Shown: positions 51,748 to 60,937 of the stretch, piece after piece
How the letters are laid out: every line of letters starts with the position of its first letter
Numbering within the stretch: position 1 is the first letter of the stretch
Origin: Peribacillus sp. FSL H8-0477
Lineage (GTDB): Bacteria > Bacillota > Bacilli > Bacillales > DSM-1321
NCBI RefSeq assembly: GCF_038002765.1
Contig: NZ_JBBODE010000001.1
Span: forward strand, 62,001-126,000
Direction: 5' to 3'
DNA length: 64,000 nucleotides
The notes under the pieces: generated by a model
The model's input: the letters and a program-made list of their open reading frames with translations, nothing else
Database searches by the model: none
Told to the model about the DNA's origin: nothing
Translations under genes and position numbers: made by a program

Positions 51748-51773
51748 CCCTTCTGCTTCTGCAAGAGGGTTAT
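51744..51773. terminator. shared terminator between converging genes
   Basis: AATAACCC / GGGTTATT with an imperfect middle and T-rich right flank, between the hydrolase and the MOSC gene. Confidence 0.7.
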
Positions 51774-52423
51774 TTTTTACTTGAATATTGCTTTAGCAGG
51801 CTGCTCCGTAAACTAGAAGATAAGGCATCCACTGCTAAAACTTTTTCAAGCTTTTCTTTATTTATTTTATCAAAAAACTTCACGTCATTGACCAATGAAA
51901 CAGGTACTTGCTCTGCATGTGGTTCAAGAAGTACTAAATTATCTTGTTGACTCACGTTTCCTTCTTCTAAAACTCTAAATAGAAATCCAGTATAGCCAGT
52001 GTCTCTCATACGTACAACTAAATCTGGGACCTCATATTTGGCGGCTAATTTGTAGCAGGGATTTCTTGGTTCAGATACTTGAATGACTGCGCCTCCGAAT
52101 GAAAATACATCTCCAATGTGTGCCTCTTGCTCAGTCAATCCCACAACCGTTATATTTTCACCAAACAAAGCCACTTCTTCCATTCTTGTAAAAATACCAT
52201 TCCAATAGCTGTAGTAATCATAAGGATACAAACATAAAGCTTTATCTTCACCTCCATGATCCTTAAACGCCTGCTCATCACCTTGTAAGCCTCTTTTCCC
52301 CAAAAAAACAGGCCCTTTAATCGATTGTTTTCCAATAGCAGATTCAAAACTACGCTTCCCATACGTATGTGTTTCAATCTTGCCTATGTTAAGTGACTTC
52401 ACCTGATAACTTGTTTTTTGCAC
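51770..52423 (-). CDS. MOSC-domain protein (YiiM-like)
   Basis: 217 residues. The MOSC beta-barrel carries GLQGDEQAFKDHGGEDKAL (about 46-64), FGENITVVGL and SEPRNPCYKLA with the conserved Cys123, which in related proteins binds molybdenum cofactor sulfur. The C-terminal 3-alpha segment (about 165-210) is present, as in YiiM and YuaD. Members reduce N-hydroxylated compounds or carry Moco. Monocistronic. Confidence 0.88.
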   Translation of the reverse strand: MQKTSYQVKSLNIGKIETHTYGKRSFESAIGKQSIKGPVFLGKRGLQGDEQAFKDHGGEDKALCLYPYDYYSYWNGIFTRMEEVALFGENITVVGLTEQEAHIGDVFSFGGAVIQVSEPRNPCYKLAAKYEVPDLVVRMRDTGYTGFLFRVLEEGNVSQQDNLVLLEPHAEQVPVSLVNDVKFFDKINKEKLEKVLAVDALSSSLRSSLLKQYSSKK

Positions 52424-52683
52424 ATAATCCCCCCATCTCTTTTAATTCCCATTTTATCCTACATAAATCAGATTTTCTATGTTCGATAAGTGATTTTTTA
52501 ATTAAATACATATAAATCTCATTGAAAAATCTAGCCTTCATCCTTAAGTTCCATAAAGGGTCGTGTACCCACCTCAGCTTTTTGTGTCAGAATATTCTTT
52601 TCTTCGCCTTTCTTACATAATCAGTCGGACTATGGAAAAAATGAACAGTATACATTTATTGTTTTTTTGAAAGTGGGTTTGTT

Positions 52684-54210
52684 ATGCCTTTTCGTCGTTT
52701 TAAACAAAAAAATACTCGTGACTCTAATCAACTTTCTTCTAATTTAAATCAGAATATACATACATTTAAGCTTGCTTTTGCGGATTGCTCAGATATCGTA
52801 TTTCGTCCGTTTTTAATTAATGGTGAAAAAAAAGCCATGATGATTTATTTTGTAGGGTTGGTTGACTTTCCAGAATTAGATACAAATGTACTGTCACCAT
52901 TAATGGAGAAGAACGAATCGCAAGAAAAAGATATGGCACAGTGGATACAGGAAAAACTATCTGTTGCCAAGGTATCGGCAATAACCTCCATTGAAGCGTG
53001 CATCCAGGAAATCTCAATGGGAAACACCCTTTTACTTGTCGAACACGAAAAAATGGGTGCAGCCATTGAACTAGTTGGATATGAGAAACGTTCTATAGAA
53101 GAGCCATCTTCTGAGCAGGTAGTAAAAGGTCCACGAGATGGATTTACTGAAACCATAAACGTAAATATTGCTTTAATTAGACGAAGAATCAGAAATCCAA
53201 AATTAAAAGTAAAAACGTTAAAAATTGGACGGAGCAGTCAAACCGATGTTTCCATGATGTATATAAGCAACCTTGCCAATGAATCATTAGTTACTGAAGT
53301 CTATGACCGTTTAAAACGGATTGATATCGATGGAGTAATCGAAACACAATCTATTGAAGAACTGATAGAAGATCACCCTTTTTCTCCGTTCCCACAGATA
53401 CTTAGTACAGAACGACCTGATACCTGTGCAGCAAGCCTTTTAGAAGGCAGAGTGGTTATTCTGGTTGATGGAAATCCCTTTGTAATGATTGCGCCCACTA
53501 CACTTTTATCGCTGCTTCAATCAAGTGAAGATTATTATCAGCGGTATATTTTAGGATCTGCCGTGCGACTTTTACGATATTTTTATGTTGGGATTTCTTT
53601 ACTGCTTCCGTCACTCTACGTGGCTGTTTTAAGTTTTCACCAAGAAATGCTGCCGACTAAGTTAATTATTAGTATTTCTACCTCTCGGGAAATCGTTCCT
53701 TTCCCCGCAATTGTTGAAGCAATAATAATGGAAGTTACCTTTGAAGCTCTTCGCGAGGCTGGGGTAAGACTTCCGAAACAAATTGGGTCAGCCGTCAGTA
53801 TTGCCGGTGCTTTAGTTGTTGGTCAAGCAGCGATTCAGGCTGGGATCGTTTCGCCTCCAATGGTGATGGTGGTAGCATTAACGGGAATCGCCTCCTTTAC
53901 GATTCCTAGATACAATCTTGGAGCAACATTTAGGCTATTGCGCTTTCCAATGATTGCGCTCGCTGGAACATTAGGCATCTTGGGAATCATGCTGGGTCTG
54001 CTCGTGATTCTGACACATCTATGTACGTTAAGATCATTTGGGGTACCTTATCTTTCTGGTATAGCTCCTATGCAAAAAAACAGCTTCAAGGATTTCCTAA
54101 TTCGCGCTCCATGGTGGATGCAATCAACACGTCCTCATTTTACCGGTAAGTACAACAAATTCAGACAAGGACCTAATCAAAAACCAGGTCCTCAACAAGG
54201 CGGTGATTAA
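52684..54210 (+). CDS. spore germinant receptor A-type subunit (GerAA family)
   Basis: 508 residues. A large N-terminal cytoplasmic part (1-290, with ETQSIEELIEDHPFSPFPQ and VVILVDGNPFVMIAPT signatures) is followed by about four to five membrane helices (from about 295), including IVPFPAIVEAIIMEVTFEALREAGVRLPK, shortened here to its core RLPKQIGSAVSIAGALVVG. This is the GerA/GerB/GerK/YndD family, which forms the inner-membrane receptor channel. First gene of the operon. A forespore sigma-G promoter is expected but not clearly visible. Confidence 0.94.
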   Translation: MPFRRFKQKNTRDSNQLSSNLNQNIHTFKLAFADCSDIVFRPFLINGEKKAMMIYFVGLVDFPELDTNVLSPLMEKNESQEKDMAQWIQEKLSVAKVSAITSIEACIQEISMGNTLLLVEHEKMGAAIELVGYEKRSIEEPSSEQVVKGPRDGFTETINVNIALIRRRIRNPKLKVKTLKIGRSSQTDVSMMYISNLANESLVTEVYDRLKRIDIDGVIETQSIEELIEDHPFSPFPQILSTERPDTCAASLLEGRVVILVDGNPFVMIAPTTLLSLLQSSEDYYQRYILGSAVRLLRYFYVGISLLLPSLYVAVLSFHQEMLPTKLIISISTSREIVPFPAIVEAIIMEVTFEALREAGVRLPKQIGSAVSIAGALVVGQAAIQAGIVSPPMVMVVALTGIASFTIPRYNLGATFRLLRFPMIALAGTLGILGIMLGLLVILTHLCTLRSFGVPYLSGIAPMQKNSFKDFLIRAPWWMQSTRPHFTGKYNKFRQGPNQKPGPQQGGD

Positions 54211-55294
54211 TCTGGACAGATCCGAAAAAATTTCATCCTTTCAATTAGGGATACTCATTTATTCAGCTATAGCCGTTACGGCCATTCTCTATTTACCCGC
54301 AGCTAGTTATAGTTCTGCCGAACGAGATTTTTGGTTTTCCCCAATTATTTCGTCACTTTTTGGTGTGCTTACCGTCTTTTCAGTCACTCAATTAGGCAGC
54401 TATTATCCAAATGATACCTTAATTCAATACAGTAATAAAATCATTGGAAAAATTGCCGGTAAAATTTTGGGCGCACTATTCCTCATATATACCTTAAGTG
54501 TAGCTATTCAAGTAACCTGGCAATATGGGGAGTTCGTCAATGCTTACTTTCTCCCGCGTACTCCCCGGGTTGTTGTACTTGGAAGTATGGCCTTGATTTG
54601 TGCCTATGCCATTCGTCAAGGGGTTGAAGTCATTGCAAGACTGGCACAAATTCTAACGCCCGTTATCTTTCTTGTGTTCATTTTAGTATTTATCCTACTT
54701 CTTCCGGATGTAAATATAAACCATATTTTCCCCATCTTTGGTAACGGGCTGATGCCAGCCATAAAAGGAGCATACTTTTCTAATCTTTGGTTCGGTGAAT
54801 TTATTGTACTGGCTTTTTTCCTTCCTAGATTAAAAGACCAAAAAAATATAAAAAAATGGTCCTTCATATCCTTATTATTTGTCACCATGACCTTGGTATT
54901 AATGAATATTATCTCCCTTTTAACCTTAGGGACTTCAACTGGGGAGTTGAATGCTCCGCTCATTAATGCCATCCAATATATAGATATCGGCAATTTCGTA
55001 ACCCATATTGAAGCGGTTGTCATGGCGTTTTGGATTGCAGGAGCCTTTATCAAAATAAATGTATTCTATTATGTGCTGACAATCGGCACCTCTCAATGGC
55101 TGAATCTAACTGACTATCGACCAATCGTATTTCCAGTATTATTTTTAAATGTATTACTGGCCATTTGGTTTGTACCAAATGTTTCAGCTTATCACGTATA
55201 CATGCATACAATTGTTGGAATACTCGGTCCGATCATTTATACGTTTCTCCCCTTATTTCTTCTTCTTATCGCTTTTATAAGGAAAGGATGGTAA
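54203..55294 (+). CDS. spore germinant receptor B-type subunit (GerAB family)
   Basis: 363 residues, starting at GTG that overlaps the A-subunit stop by 8 bases. Ten membrane helices, as in the APC-like fold of GerAB proteins, with the typical start SSFQLGILIYSAIAVTAILYL. The B subunit binds the germinant, usually an amino acid. Specificity cannot be predicted from this sequence. Confidence 0.93.
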   Translation: MINLDRSEKISSFQLGILIYSAIAVTAILYLPAASYSSAERDFWFSPIISSLFGVLTVFSVTQLGSYYPNDTLIQYSNKIIGKIAGKILGALFLIYTLSVAIQVTWQYGEFVNAYFLPRTPRVVVLGSMALICAYAIRQGVEVIARLAQILTPVIFLVFILVFILLLPDVNINHIFPIFGNGLMPAIKGAYFSNLWFGEFIVLAFFLPRLKDQKNIKKWSFISLLFVTMTLVLMNIISLLTLGTSTGELNAPLINAIQYIDIGNFVTHIEAVVMAFWIAGAFIKINVFYYVLTIGTSQWLNLTDYRPIVFPVLFLNVLLAIWFVPNVSAYHVYMHTIVGILGPIIYTFLPLFLLLIAFIRKGW

Positions 55295-55301
55295 GACAGT
55301 T

Positions 55302-56453
55302 ATGACCTATAAGCCGATCTGCCTGATTCTAGTAAGCTCTTTGCTGCTTACTGGGTGCTGGGACCGTAAAGAGCTAAATGAGATAGCTTTAGTAAGAGGC
55401 ATCGGAATTGATATGCTCGAAAATGGCCAAATCGAAATAAGTGTTGAAATATCTGTTCCGAAAACTCCTAGCGGGGCTGGAAGTGAAACCGAAGGAACGG
55501 CTCTCGGCAGTGGAGGAATTACGCTTCCTATCGTTCGAACAGGACGTGGAGTGACCATTCCGGATGCATTAGAAAAACTTCAGAAAGTCGTTCCTAGAAA
55601 AATTTTTTGGGGACACACAGAGGTCATCATTATCAATGAAAAACTTGCAAAGACTGGGCTGAGAGACAAAATGGATTATTTTGTGAGAAATCCGCGGTTT
55701 CGTCTTCATGCATATGTATTTATTACAAAAGGAAAAGCCAAAGATATGTTAGGGCTAGAAACTTCTCTTTACAGCCCGTCAGAAGTTCTTTCAGATTTCT
55801 CAGAAGAAACAGTGATGTTACATGTGACTTTAATCAACTTACTAGACATGCTTAATTCAGGTGATGTGTCTATTCCCATGATTAAAAAAGTTCCACCTCA
55901 AAAGAAATCCAAACCGGAGCAAACCATTCCGTTTATTCTGGAATCAGCCATTTTTAAAGATGATAAGATGGTAGGTACGATTGATGACAAATTAACAAGA
56001 GGTGTAAAATGGATACAAAACGATATAGAGGAATCTCAGGTAACTGTCCATACTAAAAATGGGAACGGATATATTTCCATGACGCTCCTGCGGGCCGAGA
56101 CGACACTAGAACCCGTCATTAAGGATAACAAATGGAAAATGATCATCAAAGCTCATACGGAAGACGATATCATCATGAACGAAAGTCAAATGAACTTAAA
56201 AGACCCAAAAAATATCATAATTATTGAAAAAGAACTAGAGGGGAAGCTAAAAGCACGCTTGCAAAATACGTTAGACAAAGTACAAAAGGAATACAGAGCA
56301 GACATCTTTGGATTTGGTGAAGCGTTTCATCGAAAATATCCAAAACAATGGAATGAATCAAAGAATCATTGGGACGACATTTATCCTAACCTAGAAGTGG
56401 AATATGATATCCATGCTAACGTACTAAGAACCGGAGCGGGATCTGCACATTAA
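55302..56453 (+). CDS. spore germinant receptor C-type lipoprotein (GerAC family)
   Basis: 383 residues. Lipobox LLLTGCWDRKEL with Cys19; the GCWDRKELN string is diagnostic of the Ger(x)C family. The three-domain folded region spans about 25-375 and ends YDIHANVLRTG. It is anchored on the outer face of the spore inner membrane with the A and B subunits. Seven bases follow the B gene. Confidence 0.95.
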   Translation: MTYKPICLILVSSLLLTGCWDRKELNEIALVRGIGIDMLENGQIEISVEISVPKTPSGAGSETEGTALGSGGITLPIVRTGRGVTIPDALEKLQKVVPRKIFWGHTEVIIINEKLAKTGLRDKMDYFVRNPRFRLHAYVFITKGKAKDMLGLETSLYSPSEVLSDFSEETVMLHVTLINLLDMLNSGDVSIPMIKKVPPQKKSKPEQTIPFILESAIFKDDKMVGTIDDKLTRGVKWIQNDIEESQVTVHTKNGNGYISMTLLRAETTLEPVIKDNKWKMIIKAHTEDDIIMNESQMNLKDPKNIIIIEKELEGKLKARLQNTLDKVQKEYRADIFGFGEAFHRKYPKQWNESKNHWDDIYPNLEVEYDIHANVLRTGAGSAH

Positions 56454-56466
56454 TGAGGTGAAGAAT

Positions 56467-56691
56467 ATGAAATGGCTATATAGTATTGCGGTCACATTCG
56501 TGATTGTTCTGATTGCCTTATTCGAATGGCCCCGCTTGAAAAAGGATAGAAAGAAGGAAAAACAATTTTTTTTAGTGATATTGGCCTTAGACTGGGTCTT
56601 TGCGATTATTCTTCTTTTTTATCCAGATCTGCCCAGTCCCTATCTTAAACTGATCCCTTTAGCAGATTACATGGAAAATAAGCTAAAATGA
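56467..56691 (+). CDS. small two-helix protein of the ger operon (D-type)
   Basis: 74 residues from ATG 56467 (GAGGTG 6 bases upstream). Two membrane helices at about 2-22 and 32-53 joined by a basic loop RLKKDRKKEK. Small two-helix D proteins of about 75 residues follow some Bacillus ger operons and alter germination responses. Position and topology support that identity, though sequence conservation in this class is low. Confidence 0.65.
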   Translation: MKWLYSIAVTFVIVLIALFEWPRLKKDRKKEKQFFLVILALDWVFAIILLFYPDLPSPYLKLIPLADYMENKLK

Positions 56692-56755
56692 AAAGGAATC
56701 TACTTATCCTCGTCGAATACTACCTTAAAATGTGTTAGTTGAGGAGGAGTCAAGT

Positions 56756-57277
56756 ATGAAAAGACAGGTATGTTTGCTTCTTATCATTGCCTTTTTAGCT
56801 GGGTGCAGCGAAAAGACAGATCATGAGACCACTACGTCACAAACAGACATAAAACGATTAGAACAACAGGTAGAGAGTCTCATAAAAGAAAGAGATCAAT
56901 CCATTCTCGTACAAGAAGCATTTGCTGAGACGAGTTCGCTTTCCTTTGATTTTATGACTGCTTTGAAAACAGCTGATCTTTCCCTGCTAAAATCCGTCAT
57001 TTCCACGGAATTTGAATATAAAATTACGGATGACCAGTGGTTATATAGATTGAGTGAAAAAATTGACGGCAACTCTCACATTCCGATTTATGATAAAACG
57101 AAAGAAATTGAAAATTGGCATATAACGTACTACGGAGCTCTGGATGAAAATATCGGCAATAGCATTCGTGTATTCATTAAAGGGAATGACGAGTCAGGCC
57201 CACCTGCGATGATTAATTTAAACTTTAAACAAGTTGACGGTGAGTGGAAAATTATTGGTTTAAATACGGATGTTTAA
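56756..57277 (+). CDS. putative lipoprotein downstream of the ger operon
   Basis: 173 residues from ATG 56756 with GGAGGAG upstream. Lipobox AFLAGC with Cys17, then a short coiled-coil-like segment (about 30-60: RLEQQVESLIKERDQ) and a compact domain with NTF2-like features (ending VNLNFKQVDGEWKIIGL pattern). It lies 65 bases after the D-type gene, so it could be co-transcribed and act in germination; no evidence beyond context. Confidence 0.7.
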   Translation: MKRQVCLLLIIAFLAGCSEKTDHETTTSQTDIKRLEQQVESLIKERDQSILVQEAFAETSSLSFDFMTALKTADLSLLKSVISTEFEYKITDDQWLYRLSEKIDGNSHIPIYDKTKEIENWHITYYGALDENIGNSIRVFIKGNDESGPPAMINLNFKQVDGEWKIIGLNTDV

Positions 57278-57458
57278 CGTTGAATCACACAAATTTTATA
57301 GCTTTTTTTACAAATTTTCCATTTCTTCGAATGCTCTCCCCTAACACACATAAAGTCTCTCGACGAACTGTACCCCAATGATACGTAATTGAACCATTGG
57401 AGGTGCAGTTTTCTATGCCTAGATTTACTTCTAACAAAAAAATATAACAAATTTCATG

Positions 57459-57489
57459 TTGACTCTAACGTTACGTCATGTTTTATAGT
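57459..57489 (+). promoter_or_regulatory. MerR-type promoter with 19-base spacer
   Basis: TTGACT (57459-57464), exactly 19 bases, then TATAGT (57484-57489). The spacer holds the imperfect dyad CTAACGTTACG. Over-long spacers are the hallmark of MerR-family controlled promoters, so autoregulation by the downstream gene is likely. Confidence 0.75.
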
Positions 57490-57514
57490 TAGTAAGTGAA
57501 GGGAGTCGCGAGCA

Positions 57515-58231
57515 ATGAAAGTAAAAGAAGTCTCACAGTTAACTGGTATCAGTGTACGTACACTTCATTATTATGACGACATTGGCTTGCTTACACCGGA
57601 TCATACGACCGAGGCTGGATATCGTCTTTATTCGGACGATAATTTAGCGACGTTACAGCAAATATTGTTCTTTCGTGAACTCGACTTTCCTTTAAAAAAG
57701 ATAAAGGAGCTGCTGAGGAGTCCTACGTTTGACAGGCAGAAAGCCTTTGAATTACAGAGAAAAATGCTCATCACAAAACGTAAACAGCTTGATAGGATGA
57801 TCCAAACGATTGATAAGTCAATCCTAAATGGAAAGGGTGAATTAGTAATGACCAAAGAAGAGAAGTTTGAAGGCTTTGATTTTAGCAAGAACCCCTACGA
57901 ACAAGAAGCCAGGGAGCGTTGGGGTGACAAAGCGGTAGATGAAGCGAACAAAAAAGGACCGGAACTAAGAGAAAAAATGAACGAAATTTACATTAAACTA
58001 GCAGGTCTTCGCCATTTACCCCCGGAATCCCCTCAAGCACAAGCAGGAATTGAACAATGGTTTACTTATTTGAATAAAATAGGCACATACTCATTAGCGG
58101 CCTTCGCAAGTTTAGGACAAATGTACGTAGATGATGAACGATTTAGGAAGAATACCGATCAGTTCGGCGAGGGACTGGCGGAGTTTATGCGTGATGCTAT
58201 GGAAATGTATGCAAAATTAAATAATGGTTAG
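57515..58231 (+). CDS. MerR-family regulator with TipAS-type drug-binding domain
   Basis: 238 residues. N-terminal MerR helix-turn-helix (1-70: VKEVSQLTGISVRTLHYYDDIGLL, then EAGYRLY), a long dimerisation helix (75-115) and a C-terminal TipAS domain (about 130-235, FDFSKNPYEQEARERWGD and EFMRDAMEMYAK). This is the Mta/TipAL/SkgA type that binds thiopeptides or other drugs and activates efflux genes. GGGAG precedes the ATG. No efflux gene is directly adjacent; it may act only on its own promoter and distant targets. Confidence 0.92.
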   Translation: MKVKEVSQLTGISVRTLHYYDDIGLLTPDHTTEAGYRLYSDDNLATLQQILFFRELDFPLKKIKELLRSPTFDRQKAFELQRKMLITKRKQLDRMIQTIDKSILNGKGELVMTKEEKFEGFDFSKNPYEQEARERWGDKAVDEANKKGPELREKMNEIYIKLAGLRHLPPESPQAQAGIEQWFTYLNKIGTYSLAAFASLGQMYVDDERFRKNTDQFGEGLAEFMRDAMEMYAKLNNG

Positions 58232-58288
58232 TAGAACTTTGGAAGAATCAATTTCCACTACGTTCACACGAAAATGAACGAACTTAAA

Positions 58289-58327
58289 AAGCCCAAATTC
58301 TCAATGGACTACTGAGAATTTGGGCTT
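58289..58327. terminator. shared terminator between MerR gene and ahpF
   Basis: A perfect 15-bp stem AAGCCCAAATTCTCA / TGAGAATTTGGGCTT with a 9-base loop. Confidence 0.92.
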
Positions 58328-58333
58328 ATATCT

Positions 58334-59857
58334 TTAATTTCGGATTAGATAATCGAATGCACCTAAGGCAGCAGTCGCACCTGATCCCATGGAAATGATA
58401 ATCTGTTTATATGCACTGTTCGTACAGTCGCCTGCAGCAAACACCCCTGGTAAGTTTGTAGCTCCACGTTTATCTACTACAATCTCACCACGTTCACGCT
58501 CAATCGTTTCACCCAACCAATCGGTATTAGGTACAAGGCCGATTTGAACAAACACACCCTGCAATTCAATATGACTGGTTTCTTCTGTATCGCGGTCAAC
58601 GTACGTAATCCCGTTTACCTTATCAGTACCAGTAATTTCTTTTGTTTGAACATTCTTTATGACTGTTACATTCGGCAGACTGTAAAGCCTCTCCTGCAGG
58701 ACCGAGTCTGCTTTCAGCTCTGGCAAGTATTCCAGAACGGTTACATGTTTCACAATACCTGCTAGATCAATCGCTGCCTCAATACCAGAATTACCGCCGC
58801 CAATAACGGCTACGTGTTTTCCTGCGAACAATGGACCGTCACAATGAGGACAGTATGCTACCCCTTTGTTCTTGAATTCTGCTTCGCCAGGTACTCCAAC
58901 ATTGCGCCAGCGGGCACCTGTTGAAAGGATGACTGCTTTACTCTTTAAAACAGCCCCGTTTTCAAGTTCAATTTCAATCAATTCTTTCTTTTCTAATCTT
59001 TTGGCACGCTGTAAATTCATGATATCAATATCATACTCTTTTACATGTTCCTCAAGCGTTGCTGCAAGCTTAGGACCTTCAGTATATTTCATACTGATAA
59101 AGTTCTCAATCCCCATGGTGTCCATGATTTGACCGCCAAAGCGTTCAGCCACAATACCTGTACGAATACCTTTACGTGCTGCATAGATTGCTGCACTCGC
59201 ACCGGCTGGACCTCCCCCAACAACAAGCATATCGAATGGTTCTTTATTAGCCAGCTCTGAGGCATCGGGAGTACTACCTATTTTCGCCAGCATTTCTTCA
59301 AGTGTCATACGTCCACTGCCAAACGATTCACCATTTAGGAAAACTGTTGGTACGGCCATTATGTTTTTGCTTTCCACTTCTTCTTTGAAAGCTGCACCGT
59401 CAATCATGGTATGTGTAATGCCAGGGTTCAGGATGCTCATCAAGTTCAGGGCCTGCACAACATCGGGACAATTGTGGCAAGTTAGACTAATATACGATTC
59501 AAAGTGATAGTCGCCTTTAATAGCTTTCACTTGATCAATTACTTTTTGGTCAACCTTTGGAGCTCTTCCGCTAACCTGTAGCAGAGCTAATACTAAAGAA
59601 GTAAATTCATGTCCCAAAGGGATACCAGCAAACGTTACCCCGGTATCTTCACCGATACGATTCACACTAAAACTTGGTGTTCTTTGTAATTCTGTTTTCT
59701 CTATCTTGATTTTGGATGACATGGATGCTAATTCTTCTACCAGTTCTAGCATGTCACGGGAGACATTATCTGAGCCTGCACTAACTTTTAGCAGCACGTC
59801 GCCTTCCAAAAGTTCAAGATATTGCGCTAATTGTCCTTTTATATCTGTATCTAACAT
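58334..59857 (-). CDS. ahpF: alkyl hydroperoxide reductase subunit F
   Basis: 507 residues. An N-terminal tandem thioredoxin-like domain with CHNCP (about 129-133), an FAD-binding domain ([19 protein letters not shown], about 212-230), an NADH domain ([16 protein letters not shown]) and the redox disulfide CPHCDG. The flavoprotein passes electrons from NADH to AhpC to reduce peroxides. It is 14 bases downstream of ahpC, under the same PerR-controlled promoter. Confidence 0.96.
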   Translation of the reverse strand: MLDTDIKGQLAQYLELLEGDVLLKVSAGSDNVSRDMLELVEELASMSSKIKIEKTELQRTPSFSVNRIGEDTGVTFAGIPLGHEFTSLVLALLQVSGRAPKVDQKVIDQVKAIKGDYHFESYISLTCHNCPDVVQALNLMSILNPGITHTMIDGAAFKEEVESKNIMAVPTVFLNGESFGSGRMTLEEMLAKIGSTPDASELANKEPFDMLVVGGGPAGASAAIYAARKGIRTGIVAERFGGQIMDTMGIENFISMKYTEGPKLAATLEEHVKEYDIDIMNLQRAKRLEKKELIEIELENGAVLKSKAVILSTGARWRNVGVPGEAEFKNKGVAYCPHCDGPLFAGKHVAVIGGGNSGIEAAIDLAGIVKHVTVLEYLPELKADSVLQERLYSLPNVTVIKNVQTKEITGTDKVNGITYVDRDTEETSHIELQGVFVQIGLVPNTDWLGETIERERGEIVVDKRGATNLPGVFAAGDCTNSAYKQIIISMGSGATAALGAFDYLIRN

Positions 59858-59871
59858 ATTTATCGCACTCC

Positions 59872-60435
59872 TTAAATCTTTCCAACAAGATCGAGACTTG
59901 GTTTAAGTGTATCAGATCCTTCTTTCCATTTTGCTGGGCAAACTTCTCCCGGATTATTACGAACATATTGAGCTGCTTTAATTTTATCAACAAGTGTACT
60001 TGCATCACGGCCAATACCATCTGCATTAATTTCAACTGTTTGGATGATACCATCTGGATCGATAATAAACGTACCACGATCAGCTAGACCTTCCTCTTCG
60101 ATTAACACATCAAAGTTACGACAAAGTGTATGTGATGGATCCCCAATCATCGTATAAGTTACTTTACCAATTGCATCTGAAGTATCGTGCCAAGCTTTAT
60201 GTGTAAAATGAGTATCAGCTGAAACAGAATATACTTCCGCTCCAAGTGATTTCAATGTTTCGTAATTATCTTGTAAATCTTCAAGTTCTGTTGGACAGAC
60301 GTATGTAAAATCTGCTGGATAAAAACAAACTACACTCCATTGACCTTTAAAGTTGGCTTCTGTAACTTCAACAAATTCACCATTTTTGTAAGCTTGTGAT
60401 TTGAATGGTAGTATTTCTTTTCCTATTAATGACAT
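59872..60435 (-). CDS. ahpC: alkyl hydroperoxide reductase subunit C (2-Cys peroxiredoxin)
   Basis: 187 residues from ATG 60435, with AGGAGG upstream; the longer open frame to 60540 runs into the promoter. Peroxidatic Cys47 lies in [10 protein letters not shown], and the resolving Cys in GEVCPAKW. An extra Cys37 sits where Phe is usual. Reduces hydrogen peroxide and organic peroxides using electrons from AhpF. First gene of the operon. Confidence 0.97.
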   Translation of the reverse strand: MSLIGKEILPFKSQAYKNGEFVEVTEANFKGQWSVVCFYPADFTYVCPTELEDLQDNYETLKSLGAEVYSVSADTHFTHKAWHDTSDAIGKVTYTMIGDPSHTLCRNFDVLIEEEGLADRGTFIIDPDGIIQTVEINADGIGRDASTLVDKIKAAQYVRNNPGEVCPAKWKEGSDTLKPSLDLVGKI

Positions 60436-60485
60436 AAGTAAGTTCCTCCTAGGTGTATGGTGTTGATAATCAAAACAATAATTAA

Positions 60486-60540
60486 TTATAATAATTATAA
60501 TTATGTTCTTATTATTAAATAAAAAATTGTTATTTGTCAA
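60486..60540 (-). promoter_or_regulatory. ahpCF promoter with consensus PerR box
   Basis: On the minus strand TTGACA (60535-60540), a 17-base spacer and TAATAA (60512-60517). TTATAATAATTATAA at 60486-60500 matches the PerR box TTATAATNATTATAA at every defined base and lies over the first transcribed bases, where bound PerR would block transcription until oxidised by peroxide. Confidence 0.9.
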
Positions 60541-60856
60541 TAATATTAACCTATGCTTTTCATTTTTAATTAGTCATTACAAATAAATCGTAAATATGAA
60601 TAACTTTCAGGTAGGTCCTTTGTCACAAGCAGTATGGCACACCACCCTTGCCTTGTCCCCTCATCATCAGCACACTACAATCTTCTTCCAAACACTATTC
60701 AATTGTTAGTTATAACATTATTGGAAAATACCGTCTGTCTTTATTTATCCGTTTTTCCGATTCCTAATCCGTTTTGAAATGGTTCTTCGTATGCCAACTT
60801 CTCAAATTAACGACACAACTGATAATCACTATAAGATGAAAAAAACATCAAAAGTA
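60541..60856. other. intergenic region between ahpC promoter and alarmone synthetase
   Basis: About 316 AT-rich bases. No open frame with a ribosome binding site, no recognised RNA motif. A chance frame at 60779 has no supporting site. Confidence 0.4.
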
Positions 60857-60882
60857 AACCCGCGACATTTATATCGCGGGTT
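60857..60882 (-). terminator. terminator after the alarmone synthetase gene
   Basis: AACCCGCGA / TCGCGGGTT with an 8-base loop. A T-rich stretch follows on the minus strand after a short gap. It lies about 55 bases after the stop. Confidence 0.65.
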
Positions 60883-60937
60883 ACTTACCAGATGTTTAGA
60901 TCTACAGTGTAGGCTTAAGGATACTCTATTCATCCTT

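Noticed and set aside
52424-52683. Sigma-G promoter for the ger operon
   Set aside because: CATAAT and GAATA-like elements are present, but the spacing is about 21 bases, too long for sigma-G.
54616-55053. 145-codon minus-strand frame
   Set aside because: Antisense shadow of the GerAB-type gene; no ribosome binding site.
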